Notes: generated by a model from the sequence alone, not told the origin. Shown: positions 59,801-63,644, counted from the first letter of the stretch. The stretch: DNA of 64,000 nt from Prorocentrum cordatum (GCA_963575745.1 CAUYUJ010019612.1:95733-159732); one strand, 5' to 3'. Numbers and translations are program-made.

Positions 59801-62387
59801 GGGCCAGCACGGATCGAGCCGGCTCTGAGAATGCAGCAGCACAACAGGTTTGGGGCGCCCGTGGTGATTCCGCGGTGCAGCGTCGGATCTCGGGGTGCCC
59901 CGCTTGAGCGACGCTGCGCAACGGGTTCGACTGCGCGGACACTCGCGCGCTAGCTGCCCGCGTGACGTCGCGCGTGAGCGCGCTCGCTCACGCGCGGCGT
60001 GCCGCCCCAGCGGCCCGTGCAAGCCGCTGCGTATGGTCACCGCGTCGTCGCACGCGGGAGCCCTCTCCCAGGGCTCGTGTCGATGTCTCCCGTTCGATTC
60101 GATCCGACTTCGATGGCTTCCGCTTCCGATTCGATTCGACTCGACTCCGAATTCCGATTCGGATTCCGATTCCTTGCTGGAGGCTTACCAGCCTGCCGAT
60201 TTCCGCCGAGTCGACTTCTCCTGACTCCTCCTCCTCCTCCTCCTGCTCCTGCTCCTCCTCCTCCTGCTCCTCCTCCTCCTCCCCCTCCTCCTCCTCCTCC
60301 TCCCCCTATTCGATTTTGGGCTCTCCTGCCTCTCCCCCCCGCCGCTCCACCCGGGCGGCCGCCCCGAGGTCCTCGGCGGCGACGCCCGCTTCAAGATCGT
60401 GCCCGGGCAGAAGCTGCCCGCCTGGGCGCAGCGGGGGGAGGCCCGCCGCAGCCCGAGCGGTTCCTTCGTGCCCCGCTGCCCTGCGTCGCCGCCGCCGCCG
60501 TCGCCGCCGCCGTCGCCGCCGCCGTCGCCGTCGCCGTCGCCGGCGTCATCGTCGTCGTTGTTGTCGTTGCTGTCGTCATTTGTGATGCTTGGCGTTTTTG
60601 TGTTCGGTTGTTGGTGTTTCTCCCAGGCCTTTGGAACATCTTCCCGCTCTCAGGGGTGTGGAGTCTGGCCAGGCCCAATGCTCAGCAAGACCCTCGGGGG
60701 CACATGTCAGTAGACCATCGAGGGCGTTCCACTACTCGCGAAGTGTCTGCTCGTAAACGTCAGAAAAAAAAACACGTGTCTTCTTCTACGTCATGGATCG
60801 CATATTGTTCACCGCTTCGGGATCATTGGATGGTGTAGGTAACCTGCCACGAAGATCGGACAACTCGGCACAAGCGATCGGGATGATGCGAGAGATGAGA
60901 GCCTTGGGATGCTTCGGTCTCACGGAGTATTCACGTTTACCTTCTTCTTCTTCTTCTTTTCCTGCGTGCATGGTCGTTCCTGGCCAGGGGCTGGACTCGC
61001 TCCTCGTTCTCGGTACTTTGCCTGATGCCATCCAATCCGTGCGCCTCCCTTTCGCTAGACATTATCAAAGTGTGGGCCACATAAGCACTTCCAATGATGA
61101 CCCTTGTTCTCTCTCTGACTGATAATGCCTTTCCAAACGTTTCCTGCATCCCCCCTCGAAATCAAACGCAAGATTTTCCCGCGACGTGGTGGCGCCCCAG
61201 ACCCCAACATTTCAATACTCGCGCCGAAGTTGGCGACTGCAAGCACAACGAATGGACTCCGTAGGCCGCGTTTCGCGCGTCGATCAGCATGAACAACTTG
61301 GCGCTTGATTTTGAGGAGGGCAGAACCTTCCAGTCCGTGCGCCTCCCTTTCGGTACTTGTTAACAAAGTGTTGACCACATGAGTTTTGCCAATGTTCATA
61401 GAGAACAAAAGAACCCCTAACCCCAGTGATACGATGAAGACGTGGCCTCACTGAGGCCCCCGTCTTTGCATTTGGGGCAATCGATCTGGGCGGTTCGGTC
61501 TGATACATCTGCAGAACAGATATCCCTAAGGTTTTTGGCCCTCCTGATTTAGAATATTCCCAAAGGCTTAGGGGTACTTCTAGTGCTTATCAAACGATGG
61601 CCCTTGACATCTCTCTGACAGCTTATGCCCTTCGAGACGCTTCCTGGGCAGGGTCCTGCGCTGCGTCTGCTGTACCGGGATGCCCCATCTTGAGCGCGGA
61701 GCGACGGGCGCCGAGAGCGTTGGCTGTTTTTTTGGGTTGATCTCGAGATGACTCTTGCTCGGAAGCTTGAAGGAGGAGGCCCTCCCTGACTTTCGGGCTT
61801 TCGGAAGCTTGACTTTGGGCTTTGACTTTATGAAGCTTGAAGGAGGAGGCCCTCCCTTTTTTGGGCTTTGACTTTCGGAAGCTTGAAGGAGGAGGCCCTC
61901 CCTGAAGGCAGCTGGACTTCTCAGAGGCCCTCCGGCCTTCTGAGGGGTTTTGCGTGTCCTCGGGGAAAGCTTACAAAACTTCTCAGAAGGCCAGGGGGCT
62001 TCCGAGCCTTCTGAGAAGGCCCGCCCCTTCTCACTTCCCTCCCGGGCTCGCCGCCGAGACTCGTCTCTTCCTCTTGTGTGCCACACGGGCTCTGGCTGGC
62101 CTCTCCTTCCCAGCTTGGCAGTGAGCGTCGCGGCAGAGATCGCGCCTGAGGCCCGCGCTGCACCCAGACAGCCACACCAAACTCCGGTGTCGGCGGTCTC
62201 CAATCTCTGGGGCCCAATCTGCTCATCCTCCCGCCCCCCCCCCCGTTCCCCAACGGGCAAGAACAGTGCCTCCGCCCTCCCTCCTGCTTTCTCCCCCCTC
62301 GCTCCGTCCTCCCCCTCCGCTCCTCCCCCCCCCTCCCTCCTTCCGCCCCAGGCGCCGCCCAAGAAGGAGGGCAAGAAGGAGCTCTGA
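17725..62387 (+). CDS. P5/PDIA6-like protein disulfide isomerase, 3' part, split over at least 11 micro-exons
   Basis: Exons: 17725-17763, 20446-20490, 27701-27740, 28274-28310, 29673-29716, 29887-29918, 35197-35229, 47449-47502 (repeated at 48862-48915), 51623-51673, 60369-60440 and 62352-62387. Each junction keeps the frame, and the total from 20446 to the stop, with one copy of the duplicated exon, is 444 nt. The product reads like the third, redox-inactive thioredoxin-fold domain of P5-type PDIs: a Pro-Glu-rich lead-in, a Cys-containing LCVIYL beta strand, a KKFTSQLSD helix, a Trp-rich strand ([10 protein letters not shown]), an LPSA-VVFNP strand corresponding to the family's cis-Pro strand region, then an acidic and lysine-rich tail ending KKEL. 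P5 proteins catalyse disulfide exchange in the ER lumen. The catalytic CGHC domains were not found here, so the 5' part is probably upstream. The splice structure is inferred from sequence; P5 rather than another PDI is a judgement from domain order and tail. Confidence 0.8.
17936..18925. repeat. GAT/GCT array 4 ending in GGA-rich sequence
   Basis: GAT-rich triplets in the intron between exons a and b, ending in a GAGGAAGAGGAGAGG run. Same polarity as the other GAT arrays. Confidence 0.93.
18926..20445. other. intron sequence between exons a and b, nothing else recognised
   Basis: Unique DNA with the GGA tract at 19690 and a (TC)n run at 20348-20380 that forms part of the polypyrimidine tract of exon b. 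Confidence 0.7.
19690..19830. repeat. GGA tract
   Basis: GGAGGAGGGGGAGG units followed by CTCCTCCTCC on the same strand, so the pair could fold back. Confidence 0.85.
20446..20490 (+). CDS. P5-like exon b
   Basis: Encodes [15 protein letters not shown] in phase 0: a central beta strand preceded by a cysteine, as in the third domain of P5. It is preceded by a (TC)n run and about 65 bp of pyrimidine-rich sequence ending CTCAG. The donor after AAG is GAGCGC, a GA donor, which is known from symbiodiniacean dinoflagellates. The following intron is 7210 bp and carries the CGACA and TCTTGG arrays. Confidence 0.8.
20990..21122. repeat. dispersed CGCGTRAG-rich repeat, copy 2
   Basis: GCATTGGCGCGTAAGTTGCT to GCGCGTAAGGCCCGTTTTAT, homologous to 4806-4946 in the same orientation. 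Confidence 0.7.
21485..22725. repeat. CGACA/CGGCA higher-order array with G-runs
   Basis: Pentamer runs (CGACA)n, pure at 22121-22209, and (CGGCA)n at 21546, 22460 and 22626. They alternate with CAATCCGAAGCCC, 7-10 base G-runs and CCAGGGGAGGCC repeats. Five or six cycles of about 130-200 bp. Several long open frames across it are compositional. Confidence 0.88.
22738..22830. repeat. GGA run closing the CGACA array
   Basis: GAGGAGGAGG and GGGGGAGGAGG units following the last CGACGACGAAG. Confidence 0.9.
23100..23235. repeat. dispersed segment repeated at 24640-24760
   Basis: CGCCTACGGCGAATCACCGC ... GCCAAGCTATCGGACCATGT ... GTTCCCC is shared by both positions. Each copy stands immediately before a TCTTGG tract, so it looks like the start of the array unit. 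Confidence 0.72.
23285..26450. repeat. TCTTGG higher-order array with recurring core
   Basis: Two long tracts (23285-24475 and 24765-26450) of GGCCGTCTTGG/GGCCTCTTGG units. A 65-80 bp core starting GTCGGAAGGCCGAAAAGAAG and ending AATGATTTTGGCC occurs at about 23776, 24176, 24965, 25346, 25738 and 26412; close neighbours are 380-400 bp apart. A second shared segment (GGCAGGAAAACCC ... GAGTTCTTTTGGAAAA) is at 24475-24600 and 25970-26105. In minus-strand translation the core gives (F/C)[14 protein letters not shown]-like peptides. Confidence 0.85.
26580..27540. repeat. TCTTGG array, continuation, with inserted blocks
   Basis: Further TCTTGG units around a core copy (about 26990-27060) and a segment at 27265-27412 (GGTCCAGGGGAGGGGGTAGG ... 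CAGAGGGCTGGTGGGATTT) that is repeated at 45217-45371. Confidence 0.8.
27701..27740 (+). CDS. P5-like exon c
   Basis: Encodes [13 protein letters not shown] plus one base. Acceptor CTTCAG|G, donor GCGCTT (GC type). It enters in phase 0 after exon b and leaves in phase 1, exactly the phase exon d needs (G+GC gives Gly). Its residues form the loop and helix start between the LCVIYL strand and the KKFTSQL helix. Confidence 0.8.
28274..28310 (+). CDS. P5-like exon d
   Basis: Thirty-seven nt encoding [11 protein letters not shown] with split codons at both ends. Acceptor GGAG|G after a pyrimidine-rich stretch; donor GCGGCC (GC type). The amphipathic helix matches the position of the LLKLADKYKKK helix in human P5. 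The intron before it is only 533 bp. Confidence 0.8.
28495..28664. mobile_element. fold-back element family D, copy 1
   Basis: Left arm GGGGATCGACTACAGAAG...CACCCCAGAATTT, right arm TCTCAGTTTTGGGGTAAACC, with the internal segment TTCGTCGAATCTACGAGAA. Same layout as 51986-52166 and 54312-54475. Confidence 0.62.
29030..29223. mobile_element. fold-back element family A, copy 2
   Basis: The same layout as 4128-4318: TGACGAAC start, outer and inner arms with CCCATA and GGGTATGGGTGCGGGTTG blocks, about 193 bp. The right end has decayed (TTTCGTCG) and no clear target-site duplication remains. It lies in the intron between exons d and e. Confidence 0.75.
29478..29575. repeat. GGA/GAG tract
   Basis: GGAGAAGGAGGAGG units about 100 bp upstream of exon e; purine-rich on the sense strand, unlike the pyrimidine tracts near other acceptors. 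Confidence 0.85.
29673..29716 (+). CDS. P5-like exon e (Trp-rich strand)
   Basis: Encodes [14 protein letters not shown], entered with AG+G (Arg) and left with one base. Acceptor TCTCACAG, donor GTACGT (canonical GT). The KMKWMWM strand corresponds to the KKMWGWLW strand of P5. It is followed by the shortest intron in the gene (170 bp). Confidence 0.82.
29887..29918 (+). CDS. P5-like exon f
   Basis: Thirty-two nt; with the carried-over G it reads [11 protein letters not shown]. Acceptor TCTCTCGCAG, donor GTGCGT (canonical). This is the only mapped acceptor not followed by G. It supplies the short helix before the LPSA strand and leaves in phase 0. Confidence 0.78.
30485..31080. repeat. degenerate GTATTCGTA-type hexamer/nonamer repeat
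   Basis: Scattered CGTATTCGTA, GTACCAGTA and GTATGAGTA words give [12 protein letters not shown]-like frames. A 30-bp segment at about 31085 (AATCGCTTCGCTCATTCCGC) repeats 160-185. Not coding by appearance. Confidence 0.6.
31081..34289. other. unique sequence inside the intron between exons f and g
   Basis: About 3 kb of non-repetitive DNA with frames up to about 265 codons. None has a recognisable domain. A CCT run lies at 31338-31385. It may be a decayed element, but I see no motif that proves it. Confidence 0.5.
34290..34390. repeat. CCT microsatellite
   Basis: (CCT)n with CTT interruptions in the intron between exons f and g. Confidence 0.93.
35005..35120. repeat. CCT microsatellite upstream of exon g
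   Basis: (CCT)n ending about 80 bp before the acceptor at 35196; together with the C-runs after it, it probably acts as the polypyrimidine tract. Confidence 0.9.
35197..35229 (+). CDS. P5-like exon g
   Basis: Encodes [11 protein letters not shown] in phase 0. The acceptor GCGCAG|G lies about 80 bp after a CCT microsatellite. The donor is taken as GTGCCG because the next exon then continues the strand as VVFNP; reading through would give VPRLP instead. The next intron (12219 bp) is the longest and contains the composite satellite and a dead LINE. Confidence 0.75.
35385..35842. repeat. composite satellite copy 1 (82-bp units)
   Basis: Tandem units of about 82 bp with consensus GTGTGCGCGGCGCTAAGGCG then GAGAGCCACATTTTGAAAAC then ACCCGCCCTCAATCCGTGAA. 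The array ends in CTCAGGCGAAACGCCCAGCC and TTTCCGACTGGCCTCGGGGT, then a GAT array starts. Confidence 0.85.
35843..36755. repeat. GAT array 5 ending in GGA run
   Basis: Begins right after a composite satellite copy (GGTGCGACAGGG end) and turns to GGA from about 36598. Confidence 0.93.
36870..37110. repeat. GGT/GTG-rich tract
   Basis: Imperfect GTGGTG triplets with T-interruptions, then degenerate sequence with repeated CGAGAG...GCATTTGGGG-like pieces to about 37340 that weakly echo the 82-bp composite satellite. Confidence 0.75.
37452..37920. repeat. GAT array 6 ending in GGA run
   Basis: GAT with GGT and GCT interruptions, then (GGA)n at 37868-37920, running straight into the core of the next composite satellite copy. 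Confidence 0.93.
37921..38689. repeat. composite satellite copy 2 (core plus 82-bp units), cut by N gap
   Basis: A core of about 300 bp (GTGTAAGCCCAAGAGTCATC ... GGTTCATTTCCATTG) then five or six 82-bp units from about 38220, then CTCAGGCGAAACGCCC directly at the N run. The core recurs at 41700 and 43555. Confidence 0.85.
38690..38779. other. assembly gap (90 N)
   Basis: A run of 90 N directly after the CTCAGGCGAAACGCCC end of a satellite copy and before GGAGG-rich sequence; the missing part is probably satellite end plus GGA repeat. Confidence 0.98.
39055..39360. repeat. GGAGGGA purine array
   Basis: Imperfect GGAGGA and GGAGGGA heptamers on the plus strand, lying on the 3' side of the dead LINE. 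Confidence 0.92.
39425..39730. repeat. TGTAGGCGCGCCTGTAGGC minisatellite downstream of LINE ORF
   Basis: Repeated CTGTAGGC and GGCGCGCCTATAGGC blocks mixed with GGAGG, directly 3' of the LINE stop (minus strand). It may be the element's 3' UTR repeat. Confidence 0.7.
39786..41220 (-). pseudogene. 5'-truncated, broken LINE (non-LTR retrotransposon) RT and C-terminal domain
   Basis: The minus strand encodes the end of a reverse transcriptase: a GVGQG...[11 protein letters not shown] block like RT domain 4, then the catalytic FVDD box at 41036-41047, then palm and thumb sequence to a TAG at 40459-40457. Coding continues after the stop in the same frame ([13 protein letters not shown]) and shifts frame near 40380 into [17 protein letters not shown], running to a stop at 39788-39786. 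Near the C-terminus the CPLCAGG...HLIECC motif matches the Cys/His motif at the end of many LINE ORF2 proteins. The upstream half of RT and the endonuclease are absent: the copy is cut at 41220 by a GGAGGGA microsatellite. It is an inactive copy. Confidence 0.85.
41221..41700. repeat. GGAGGGA/GGAGCA purine array truncating the LINE
   Basis: Heptamer GGAGGGA units with a GGGAGCA stretch at 41487-41555. The LINE coding sequence stops abruptly at its edge. Confidence 0.93.
41701..42440. repeat. composite satellite copy 3
   Basis: Core GTGTAGACCCAAGGCTCATC ... CACTTCCACTGAGG, then 82-bp units from about 42020, then CTCAGGCGAAACGCTGCACG and the CTCGGGGTGCGACAGGGAGG end, followed by GGA repeats. 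Confidence 0.85.
42440..43550. repeat. 1.1-kb GGA array
   Basis: Almost pure GGA with GGGAGGA and (GACGAGCAG)n islands (43307-43355). Poly-Glu, poly-Arg or poly-Gly frames are not genes. It joins composite copies 3 and 4. Confidence 0.95.
43551..44280. repeat. composite satellite copy 4
   Basis: Core TTTAAGCCCAATACCCATCA ... GGGGTTCACCTCCACTAGG, then 82-bp units from about 43885, ending CTCAGGCGAAACGCCCAGCC ... CTCGGGGTGCCATTG without a following GGA run. Confidence 0.85.
44695..45371. repeat. TCTTGG array block with the same flanking segments as 26-27 kb
   Basis: 44700-44775 (GCCTCGATCAGGGAAGTGGG) repeats 26500-26575; the TCTTGG units run 44780-45115; 45217-45371 repeats 27265-27412. The order of segments is the same as at 26.5-27.4 kb, so this is a shorter copy of one composite unit. 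Confidence 0.78.
45527..45713. mobile_element. fold-back element family C' (GCCTTCTCAGAAGGC type), copy 1
   Basis: Ends CGGCGGCGAGCGAGGGGGG and its near-complement at 45697-45713. Inside are repeated GCCTTCTCAGAAGGC palindromes, then TCTTCGGGGAAGGCT, then GAGTCTTCTGAGAAGGCCC. Homologous to 61910-62055. Confidence 0.7.
45876..46093. mobile_element. fold-back element family E (GATGCATCGGC), copy 1
   Basis: Outer arms CTAGG...GATGGGGTCCGAGGATCG and the complement of CGATCCTCCGACCCCATC. The centre is a run of CGATGCATCG palindromes repeated every 12 bp. Related to 59458-59572. Confidence 0.75.
46314..46446. mobile_element. fold-back element family C, copy 2
   Basis: GGCGGCGCGCAGAGGGGG start, GGCTTCTTAGAAGCACCCCT core, and a right end CCCCTACCCCCTTCTGCTCGCC. 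It matches 5856-5994 in layout and sequence. Confidence 0.7.
47449..47502 (+). CDS. P5-like exon h, copy 1
   Basis: Encodes [18 protein letters not shown], the strand and turn after the LPSA segment (compare MAAINARKMKFALLKG in P5). Acceptor CGAAG|G, donor GCCGGC (GC type). Phase 0 at both ends and 54 nt long, so it can be skipped or repeated without a frame change. It lies inside a 1413-bp unit that is tandemly duplicated. Confidence 0.8.
47738..47893. repeat. 156-bp near-perfect palindrome, copy 1
   Basis: The arms mirror around 47815/47816 (centre GGGAGCTCCC) with only a few mismatches over 78 bp per arm, for example one in the CTGAGGG.GAGGGTGGGG segment. The RNA of either strand would fold into a long hairpin. 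It lies in the intron after exon h. Confidence 0.88.
48862..48915 (+). CDS. P5-like exon h, copy 2 (tandem duplicate)
   Basis: Same 54-nt exon and splice sites as 47449-47502, displaced by 1413 bp. Because both ends are phase 0, an mRNA could carry either copy or both. A doubled strand and turn would probably disturb the thioredoxin fold, so use of a single copy is more likely. It may also be an assembly duplication. Confidence 0.7.
49151..49306. repeat. 156-bp near-perfect palindrome, copy 2
   Basis: The same hairpin as at 47738-47893, carried by the second unit of the 1413-bp duplication. Confidence 0.88.
49799..50439. other. unique sequence, nothing recognised
   Basis: Follows the second unit of the 1413-bp duplication; short frames only. 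Confidence 0.6.
50440..51045. repeat. GGGATCGTGGCNTCGG degenerate tandem repeat with (GT)n
   Basis: GATCGTGGCATC, GATCGTGGCGTCGG, GATCGTGGCCTCGC and GATCGTTGCC recur every 40-100 bp; (GT)n runs at 50822-50872. Confidence 0.65.
51623..51673 (+). CDS. P5-like exon i
   Basis: Encodes [17 protein letters not shown] in phase 0: a charged loop and the start of the last helix of the domain, like SFSEQGINEFLREL in P5. Acceptor GCGGAG|G, donor GCCCGC (GC type). The region upstream is C-rich with no pyrimidine microsatellite. Confidence 0.8.
51986..52166. mobile_element. fold-back element family D, best-preserved copy
   Basis: Ends TCGAGCAGGGGATCGACTAC and TGCAGTCGATCCCCTGCTCGA are near-perfect inverted repeats. 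The inner parts TTTGCCCCAAAGGTGGACAT and AATTTTGGGGTGC also pair. It lies just after exon i. Confidence 0.78.
52752..52984. mobile_element. fold-back element family B, long copy with GAA expansion
   Basis: The left arm has an (AAG)n run then GGAACGCCACAAGCACAAAC and CGCTCCGCGCGGATTTCTTGG; the right arm carries the complement, ending in TTTTTTCTTATTCT. The core matches the copy at 16690. It lies in the intron between exons i and j. Confidence 0.78.
52985..53989. other. unique sequence, nothing recognised
   Basis: Contains a frame of 268 codons (52957-53763) without recognisable domains and with low-complexity Ser/Leu stretches; not called. Confidence 0.55.
53990..54090. repeat. CAGTTCGACTC short repeat
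   Basis: Eight or so GTTCGACTC and GTTCGACG units in 100 bp. Confidence 0.75.
54312..54475. mobile_element. fold-back element family D, copy 3
   Basis: The left arm AATTTGACATGTTCGTCGAC pairs with the right arm around GATTCGACGAACATGTCAAT; the AATTTTGGGGTTCAATC end is shared with the other copies. The outer GATCGACTAC ends are lost. Confidence 0.68.
54640..54770. repeat. TAGCGTCGATT 11-12-mer minisatellite
   Basis: About ten units of TAGCGTCGATT / TTAGCGTCGG. Confidence 0.85.
54850..56050. repeat. three tandem copies of a ~430-bp unit
   Basis: Best pair 55185-55600 and 55605-56050: shared GCAGGATCCTGC, GACCCGGGTCAG, GTCGCCAGTTGCGTGG, GCGCACGCTGTGCTCG, CCCGAGCATATGTGGGGGAT and CAACCAGGGCT. 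A third, more diverged copy starts near 54850 (CCTGTATGCTGTAAGCC ... GGCCATATTGGA). No stable reading frame. Confidence 0.82.
56440..57890. repeat. 21-bp minisatellite (GTGGCCCTCGTAGCTCAGCTG)
   Basis: Units such as GTGGCCCTCGTAGCTCAGCT recur every 21 bp, with a gap of other sequence at about 57190-57420. Since 21 is a multiple of 3, both strands keep heptad-like frames (for example EGHxLxC on the minus strand) but stops interrupt them, so no gene is called. Confidence 0.85.
58183..58858 (-). pseudogene. SL-tagged retroposed mRNA copy, decayed
   Basis: Downstream of the SL (minus strand) an open frame of 149 codons spans 58846-58397 but looks shifted. The most protein-like reading is [20 protein letters not shown] (about 58420-58361), then a one-base shift in a C-run near 58350, then [20 protein letters not shown] to a TAA at 58296-58294. 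The same frame stays open for a further 36 codons (including [20 protein letters not shown]) to TAG at 58185-58183. One shift and at least one in-frame stop mark it as a pseudogene. The family is not recognised. It lies in an intron of the P5-like gene, antisense, and starts right after a CCT/GGA microsatellite. Confidence 0.65.
58837..58858 (-). other. dinoflagellate spliced-leader relic
   Basis: The minus strand reads T then CCGTAGCCATTTTGGCTCAA then G, an exact match to the 22-nt dinoflagellate SL consensus (first base A, G or T). The next bases are GGCC, not the GT donor found after the exon of an SL RNA gene. This is therefore an SL already spliced to an mRNA and copied back into the genome, as described for recycled cDNAs in dinoflagellates. 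Confidence 0.92.
58870..59310. repeat. CCT microsatellite beside the SL relic
   Basis: About 440 bp of CCT, CTT and CCCT triplets with a CGT run at 59271-59288; the SL relic lies 11 bp from its left edge. Confidence 0.93.
59458..59572. mobile_element. fold-back element family E, short copy
   Basis: GACGCGGTCGGAGGATCGCG on the left pairs with GCGCGATCCTACGACACCGTC on the right; the GGTGCATCGCCGGAGC centre matches the family core. It abuts a different inverted repeat that starts at about 59566. Confidence 0.62.
59566..59724. mobile_element. fold-back element family F
   Basis: ACCAAACCACCTCAACCCAA on the left pairs with TTGGGTTGGGGTGGTCTGGT on the right, with an inner CCCAACCCGAAATTCGGG palindrome. 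Single copy in the window. Confidence 0.65.
59935..60065. repeat. dispersed CGCGTRAG-rich repeat, diverged copy 3
   Basis: Begins CGGACACTCGCGCGCTAGCT and keeps the GCGCGTGAGCGC, GCGTGCCGC and GCCCGTGCAAGCCGC blocks of the other copies; the 3' end is diverged. Confidence 0.55.
60226..60305. repeat. CCT microsatellite upstream of exon j
   Basis: (CCT)n and CTCCTG units ending about 65 bp before the acceptor at 60368. Confidence 0.9.
60369..60440 (+). CDS. P5-like exon j
   Basis: Twenty-four codons in phase 0: [19 protein letters not shown] followed by AQRGE. It completes the C-terminal helix begun by exon i and leads into the tail. Acceptor CCGAG|G about 65 bp after a CCT run; donor GCCCGC (GC type). 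An 8695-bp intron precedes it and carries the SL-tagged pseudogene in antisense. Confidence 0.78.
60441..61909. other. last intron, mostly unique
   Basis: Two related segments (about 60985-61140 and 61330-61640) share GTGCGCCTCCCTTTCG and CCCTTG.CNTCTCTCTGAC words, an imperfect repeat of roughly 300 bp. Nothing coding recognised. Confidence 0.55.
61910..62055. mobile_element. fold-back element family C', partial copy
   Basis: Shares with 45527-45713 the run CTTCTCAGA...CCTTCTGAGGGGTTTTG...TCCTCGGGGAAAGCTT... and GCCTTCTGAGAAGGCCCGCC, ending GGGCTCGCCGCC. The left terminus is not clear. Just upstream (61765-61905) a GCTTGAAGGAGGAGGCCCTC block is repeated three times. Confidence 0.65.
62352..62387 (+). 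CDS. P5-like terminal exon with KKEL ER-retrieval tail and stop
   Basis: Encodes [11 protein letters not shown] followed by TGA, in phase 0 after exon j. The acceptor CCCCAG|G follows roughly 100 bp of C/T-rich sequence. KKEL is a variant of the KDEL/HDEL class, consistent with an ER-lumen PDI; its retrieval strength in dinoflagellates is not known from sequence. Confidence 0.78.
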   Translation, partial: APPKKEGKKEL

Positions 62388-62524
62388 CCGGTCCAAAGAC
62401 CGCCGCCGCCGCCGCCGCCTCCCCGATGAGCCCCCGGCGCGCGGGCCGCGCGCGGCGCCCCGCGCGGGCTCGGCGAGGGGTGGTGGGCTCGGCCGAGGGC
62501 CCCTGTCGGTCCAGCAGAGGGGGG

Positions 62525-62880
62525 TGTTCGGAGGTAGTGGCGCTCCCCCCCCCCTCCCCCCTCCCCCCTCCCCCGTTTCTCTCGCCCCTCTCCTTCCTCC
62601 TCACCCCTCCCTCGTCCATCCCTCCCTCCCTCCTCCCTCTGCTCCCCCTCTTCCTCCCTCCCTTCCTCCATCCCTCCTGCTCCTCCCCACCTCCTCCCTT
62701 TCTTCCTCCTTCCTCGCTCCTCGCTCCTCCTTCGCTTCGTCCCTCCTCCTCCTCCTCCTCCTCCTCCTCCTCCTTCTCCTCCTTCGTCTCCTCGTGAGTA
62801 TGGGTGTGGGTGTGGGTGATGGTGTGCGTGCGCGTGTGGGTGTGGGTGTGGGTGAGGGTGTGGATGTGGGTATGGGGTTG
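62525..62880. repeat. CCCT/CCT tract followed by GTGGGT minisatellite
   Basis: C/T-rich sequence to about 62790, then GTGTGGGTGTGGGT units to 62878; this is the region just past the gene's stop codon. Confidence 0.88.
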
Positions 62881-62899
62881 TGTCCTCTGTTTCCTGGTC

Positions 62900-63475
62900 C
62901 AGAGCCTCAATCTTCCCCAAATTCTGGACTGCTGGGGCGCGCTGCTGGCCCGCAAGCTCGAGCGCTGGCGCTTGCAGGAGTCTCGGCGCGCGCTGGTCCA
63001 GCGCCAGCAGGGCGTGCAGCGGCTTGGCAGCTTGGTTGCGTCGTGAGTGGCTGCGGCGGTGTGGGGCCTGGCCTGCAACACGTGGTGCTCTTCGAGGCTT
63101 CCAGGGCGGGCCTGCTCGCGCACTGGGCTGCGGCACCGTCGCGAACAGCATCGAACATTACGTGGGGTGTACCGTATGCCGCGGGTAGCCTCTCTCTGCG
63201 GCTCTGAGGCGACCGCGCCCGCCGTTTTCCGTGCTTCCTCGGCGCGCCGCGCTGCGCCAACGACGGACGCCGAGCGCACCTGCTGGGCCATCCGGGCGCG
63301 CGCGTTGCACTTGGTCATCAACCGTAGGCGCCATTTGCAGCAGGTCCCGCTTGGAGGAATGCAAATGTCAATCCACGAAGTGATCCAGCAGCGCCGCGGG
63401 GCGGCCGATGGGCACGCTGCTTCCGCGCGGTGTTTGCGCGCGATTTGGCGCGCACCGCAGGCTTCCAACGGTTAG
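62900..63475 (+). pseudogene. LINE C-terminal remnant, frameshifted
   Basis: Plus-strand frames give ALGCGTVANSIEHYVGCTVC at about 63120-63185, the Cys/His motif (GCG...SIEHY..C) of the C-terminal tail of dinoflagellate LINE ORF2. The next frame continues with AERTCWAIRARALHLVINRR and IHEVIQQRRGAADGH to about 63470, the alanine/arginine-rich end of such elements. At least one frame change is needed and no RT box is visible. It starts about 500 bp after the stop of the P5-like gene, in the same orientation. Confidence 0.6.
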
Positions 63476-63644
63476 TTCGATTTCCCTCCTCTTTCTCCTC
63501 CATCCCCTCGGCCCCTCTCCCTCCCCGTGGCCCCCCTCCCCTGGGCCGTCTCCTTGCGCCTTCGAGCCGCGCCCGTGTCTTCGCAATCGGCGACCAGTGT
63601 GTTTTTCAATTGAAGTGCGTCTCCCGGGGCTCGCATTTTTGATA

